Source of the DNA: a virus
DNA: 29,470 nucleotides
Reading direction: 5' to 3' (one strand)
Virus record (IMG/VR): IMGVR_UViG_3300009419_000066
Coordinates: 1-29,470 of that record
The first letter of the stretch is position 1; each line of letters begins with the position of its first letter. Below are positions 28,265 through 29,470 of the stretch, piece by piece. Under the pieces are notes generated by a model, which saw only the letters and a program-made list of their open reading frames with translations, was not told where the DNA came from and ran no database searches. Made by a program: the position numbers and the translations under genes.

Positions 28265-28816
28265 TCACGCCAACTCAAAATGAGGGCTATCACTTTCGCT
28301 TTTCTCACGCGGCCGACCATTCTGGTTCCAGTCTGCGCCCCAGCGGATCTTAACGCCCAACTCTGCCGCAGCCATAAATATCGCCTTGGCAATTGCGTCA
28401 AACTTCTTGCTATCGCTCCAGTCGATTTTTCCATTCACCACGGGTGCGAGATCGACAGCAAGGCCATCAATATGCTTTGAGTTCAATGTCCATGTCACGA
28501 TTGGGCCTTTGCTGGTGCGTCCCTGCGCATACAACTGTTGTTGACGTTGTTTGGTACGCAATCCCTCGACGACCATAAACTCGACAGTCGATAGCTCCAG
28601 CGCACGATGTACAAGCATCACCAGCCGCTCATTCACGCCTTGCAGCCGATCCAGTGAGGTTTGAGAGAGCTTAAACTGACTCTTGGTTTGGCTCAGTGAA
28701 ACTGGGTTCTTTGCAGCAGCCTTTGCTGCATCGAGCGCCGCTTGTGACTTAGTGCCCCAGATGCCATCGGCGGTTACGCCCAGCGCCCGCTGAATGTCTT
28801 TAATTGTCTTGCTCAT
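28265..28816 (-). CDS. Endolysin: L-alanoyl-D-glutamate peptidase (M15) with N-terminal binding repeat
   Basis: A 183-residue protein. Residues 5-33 (IKDIQRALGVTADGIWGTKS) form a short peptidoglycan-binding-like repeat. The M15C peptidase domain covers about 70-180, with zinc ligands in SKHIDGLAVDLAP (His and Asp) and in the C-terminal PHFEL (His); the EGLRTKQRQQQLYAQGRT segment is also typical. It cleaves the peptide in peptidoglycan, like T5 endolysin. No signal peptide is present, so it should need the holin. It is coupled by ATGA to the small membrane-protein gene. Confidence 0.95.
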   Translation of the reverse strand: MSKTIKDIQRALGVTADGIWGTKSQAALDAAKAAAKNPVSLSQTKSQFKLSQTSLDRLQGVNERLVMLVHRALELSTVEFMVVEGLRTKQRQQQLYAQGRTSKGPIVTWTLNSKHIDGLAVDLAPVVNGKIDWSDSKKFDAIAKAIFMAAAELGVKIRWGADWNQNGRPREKSESDSPHFELA

Positions 28817-29058
28817 AACCGCGACTCACTACTAAAGCACCGCTTACACACAATCAGCGCATAAACCGCAAAACATGACCCGACCAGCAACAACAGCACC
28901 GCCAGCCAAGTCACCCCGAACAAGCCGCCGATGACAGCAGCCACGCAATTGATGATCAGACCCGTTTGCATGTTGATACACGTTGTATCGACTTTTGAGG
29001 TCGGCAACGCAATCAACAGCCCACAGATCAAACCGATAACAGTCCACAAGATCAACAT
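28813..29058 (-). CDS. Small membrane protein of the lysis cassette, possible holin
   Basis: Start at 29058 (MLILWTVIGLICGLLIALPT), 4 bp after the stop of the holin-like gene; the longer frame to 29151 overlaps that gene. The 81-residue product has three hydrophobic segments (about 2-20, 34-52, 54-72). A GL..G repeat pattern resembles GlsB/YeaQ-type small membrane proteins. Sitting between the partial membrane protein and the endolysin, it may be a holin, antiholin or spanin-like component. Confidence 0.7.
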   Translation of the reverse strand: MLILWTVIGLICGLLIALPTSKVDTTCINMQTGLIINCVAAVIGGLFGVTWLAVLLLLVGSCFAVYALIVCKRCFSSESRL

Positions 29059-29062
29059 GACG

Positions 29063-29470
29063 TTATGCCCCGATCTTTGACTGCACAGCTTTGATAAGCC
29101 ATGCCCGCACAATTTCGACAATGGCCGGTGCGATAAACGCCACGCCGCCAACCCAAAGCGGATTAAGTAGTGTCAGCGATTTATCAATGTGGAGCACATA
29201 GATAAAAGCCATGATGCCGAAGCTGACCGAGACCAAAAACTTGATACTCAGTGACATCGGTTGTTTTTTAACGTCCTCAGGCACTGGGTAAAACGTACCC
29301 AACAGCGACCCCAGAATTAGACACAAGATTGACCCGCCAAAAATCAACTCGGTCGGATACTCTGCAACCAGATCAGTAAGTGGACTTGCAGCAAATGACC
29401 GCCGCAGCGTCAAAACCGGCACGCTCAAAAACACCGCCAATCGCCATGCCAGCGCCCAAAAAACTGTCAA
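29063..29470 (-). CDS. Holin-like membrane protein (5' end at window edge)
   Basis: The open frame reaches the right window end, where the first codon is TTG; the true start is probably outside or uncertain. The readable part of about 135 residues has hydrophobic segments near 7-20, 41-60, 75-95 and 104-125, and ends in a basic RAWLIKAVQSKIGA tail. Position before the endolysin and size suit a holin with several membrane spans. The family is not recognised. Confidence 0.65.
   Translation of the reverse strand: MTVFWALAWRLAVFLSVPVLTLRRSFAASPLTDLVAEYPTELIFGGSILCLILGSLLGTFYPVPEDVKKQPMSLSIKFLVSVSFGIMAFIYVLHIDKSLTLLNPLWVGGVAFIAPAIVEIVRAWLIKAVQSKIGA

Noticed and set aside
28124-28480. A 118-codon plus-strand frame after attP
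   Set aside because: It crosses the lysis terminator and runs antisense to the endolysin; codon use and lack of ribosome binding site argue against it.
1-29470. Window ends joining directly as a closed circle
   Set aside because: Joining position 1 to 29470 would run the tail-fibre frame into the holin-like frame, which makes no sensible protein; part of the genome is missing.

Overview
This window looks like most of the genome of a temperate siphovirus of gammaproteobacteria with an HK97-type head. Codon use, the HK97-like head module, the Q82-type antiterminator and the antirepressor with a structured leader all fit a gammaproteobacterial host. I cannot fix the genus; Moraxellaceae is a guess. 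No host housekeeping gene is visible. The 3' fragment of a tRNA-Val(GAC) gene at 28052-28097 lies between int and the lysis genes and has no 5' tRNA half beside it. Phage genes on both sides of the site suggest a phage attachment site (attP), so the sequence probably derives from a circular or virion form rather than an integrated prophage. The two window ends cut a tail-fibre gene (left) and a holin-like gene (right).

Layout, right to left on the minus strand. Early operon: Cro-like repressor (23.6 kb), two small proteins, DUF1376/DnaT-like replication protein with an internal iteron array, DnaC-like loader, Lar-like protein, a split RusA resolvase and antiterminator Q (19.7-20.3 kb). Late operon: a promoter-terminator module at 19.35-19.45 kb, then an Acb2-like anti-CBASS protein, two HNH endonucleases, terminase, portal, ClpP-like protease, HK97 capsid, connectors, tail tube, G/GT tail chaperones with a GGGAAAG slippery site, and tape measure. 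A cassette of about 2.3 kb then interrupts the tail module with a DUF4468 protein, a HIRAN protein and a P22_AR_N antirepressor. It ends in a second copy of the late promoter-terminator module. The tail tip proteins, host-specificity protein and a tail fibre follow. The lysis genes (28.3-29.5 kb) would come next on a circular map.

Plus strand: the CI repressor (23.7-24.4 kb) and a rightward operon (24.7-27.9 kb) with a 39-codon ORF, a sliding-clamp-like protein, two unknowns, an excisionase-like protein and a tyrosine integrase.

The control circuit is the most interesting part. Three palindromes TATAAC-N4-GTTATA form the operator set: two between cI and cro, and a third, identical to the cro operator, in the int-operon promoter. 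The antirepressor has a C4-like structured leader. That leader carries 18 nt perfectly complementary to the start of the int-operon mRNA, which suggests an antisense link between the antirepressor and lysogeny genes. Late transcription seems to use two near-identical Q-type promoter-terminator modules 15 kb apart. All functional statements come from reading the sequence and remembered family features; no database search was run.
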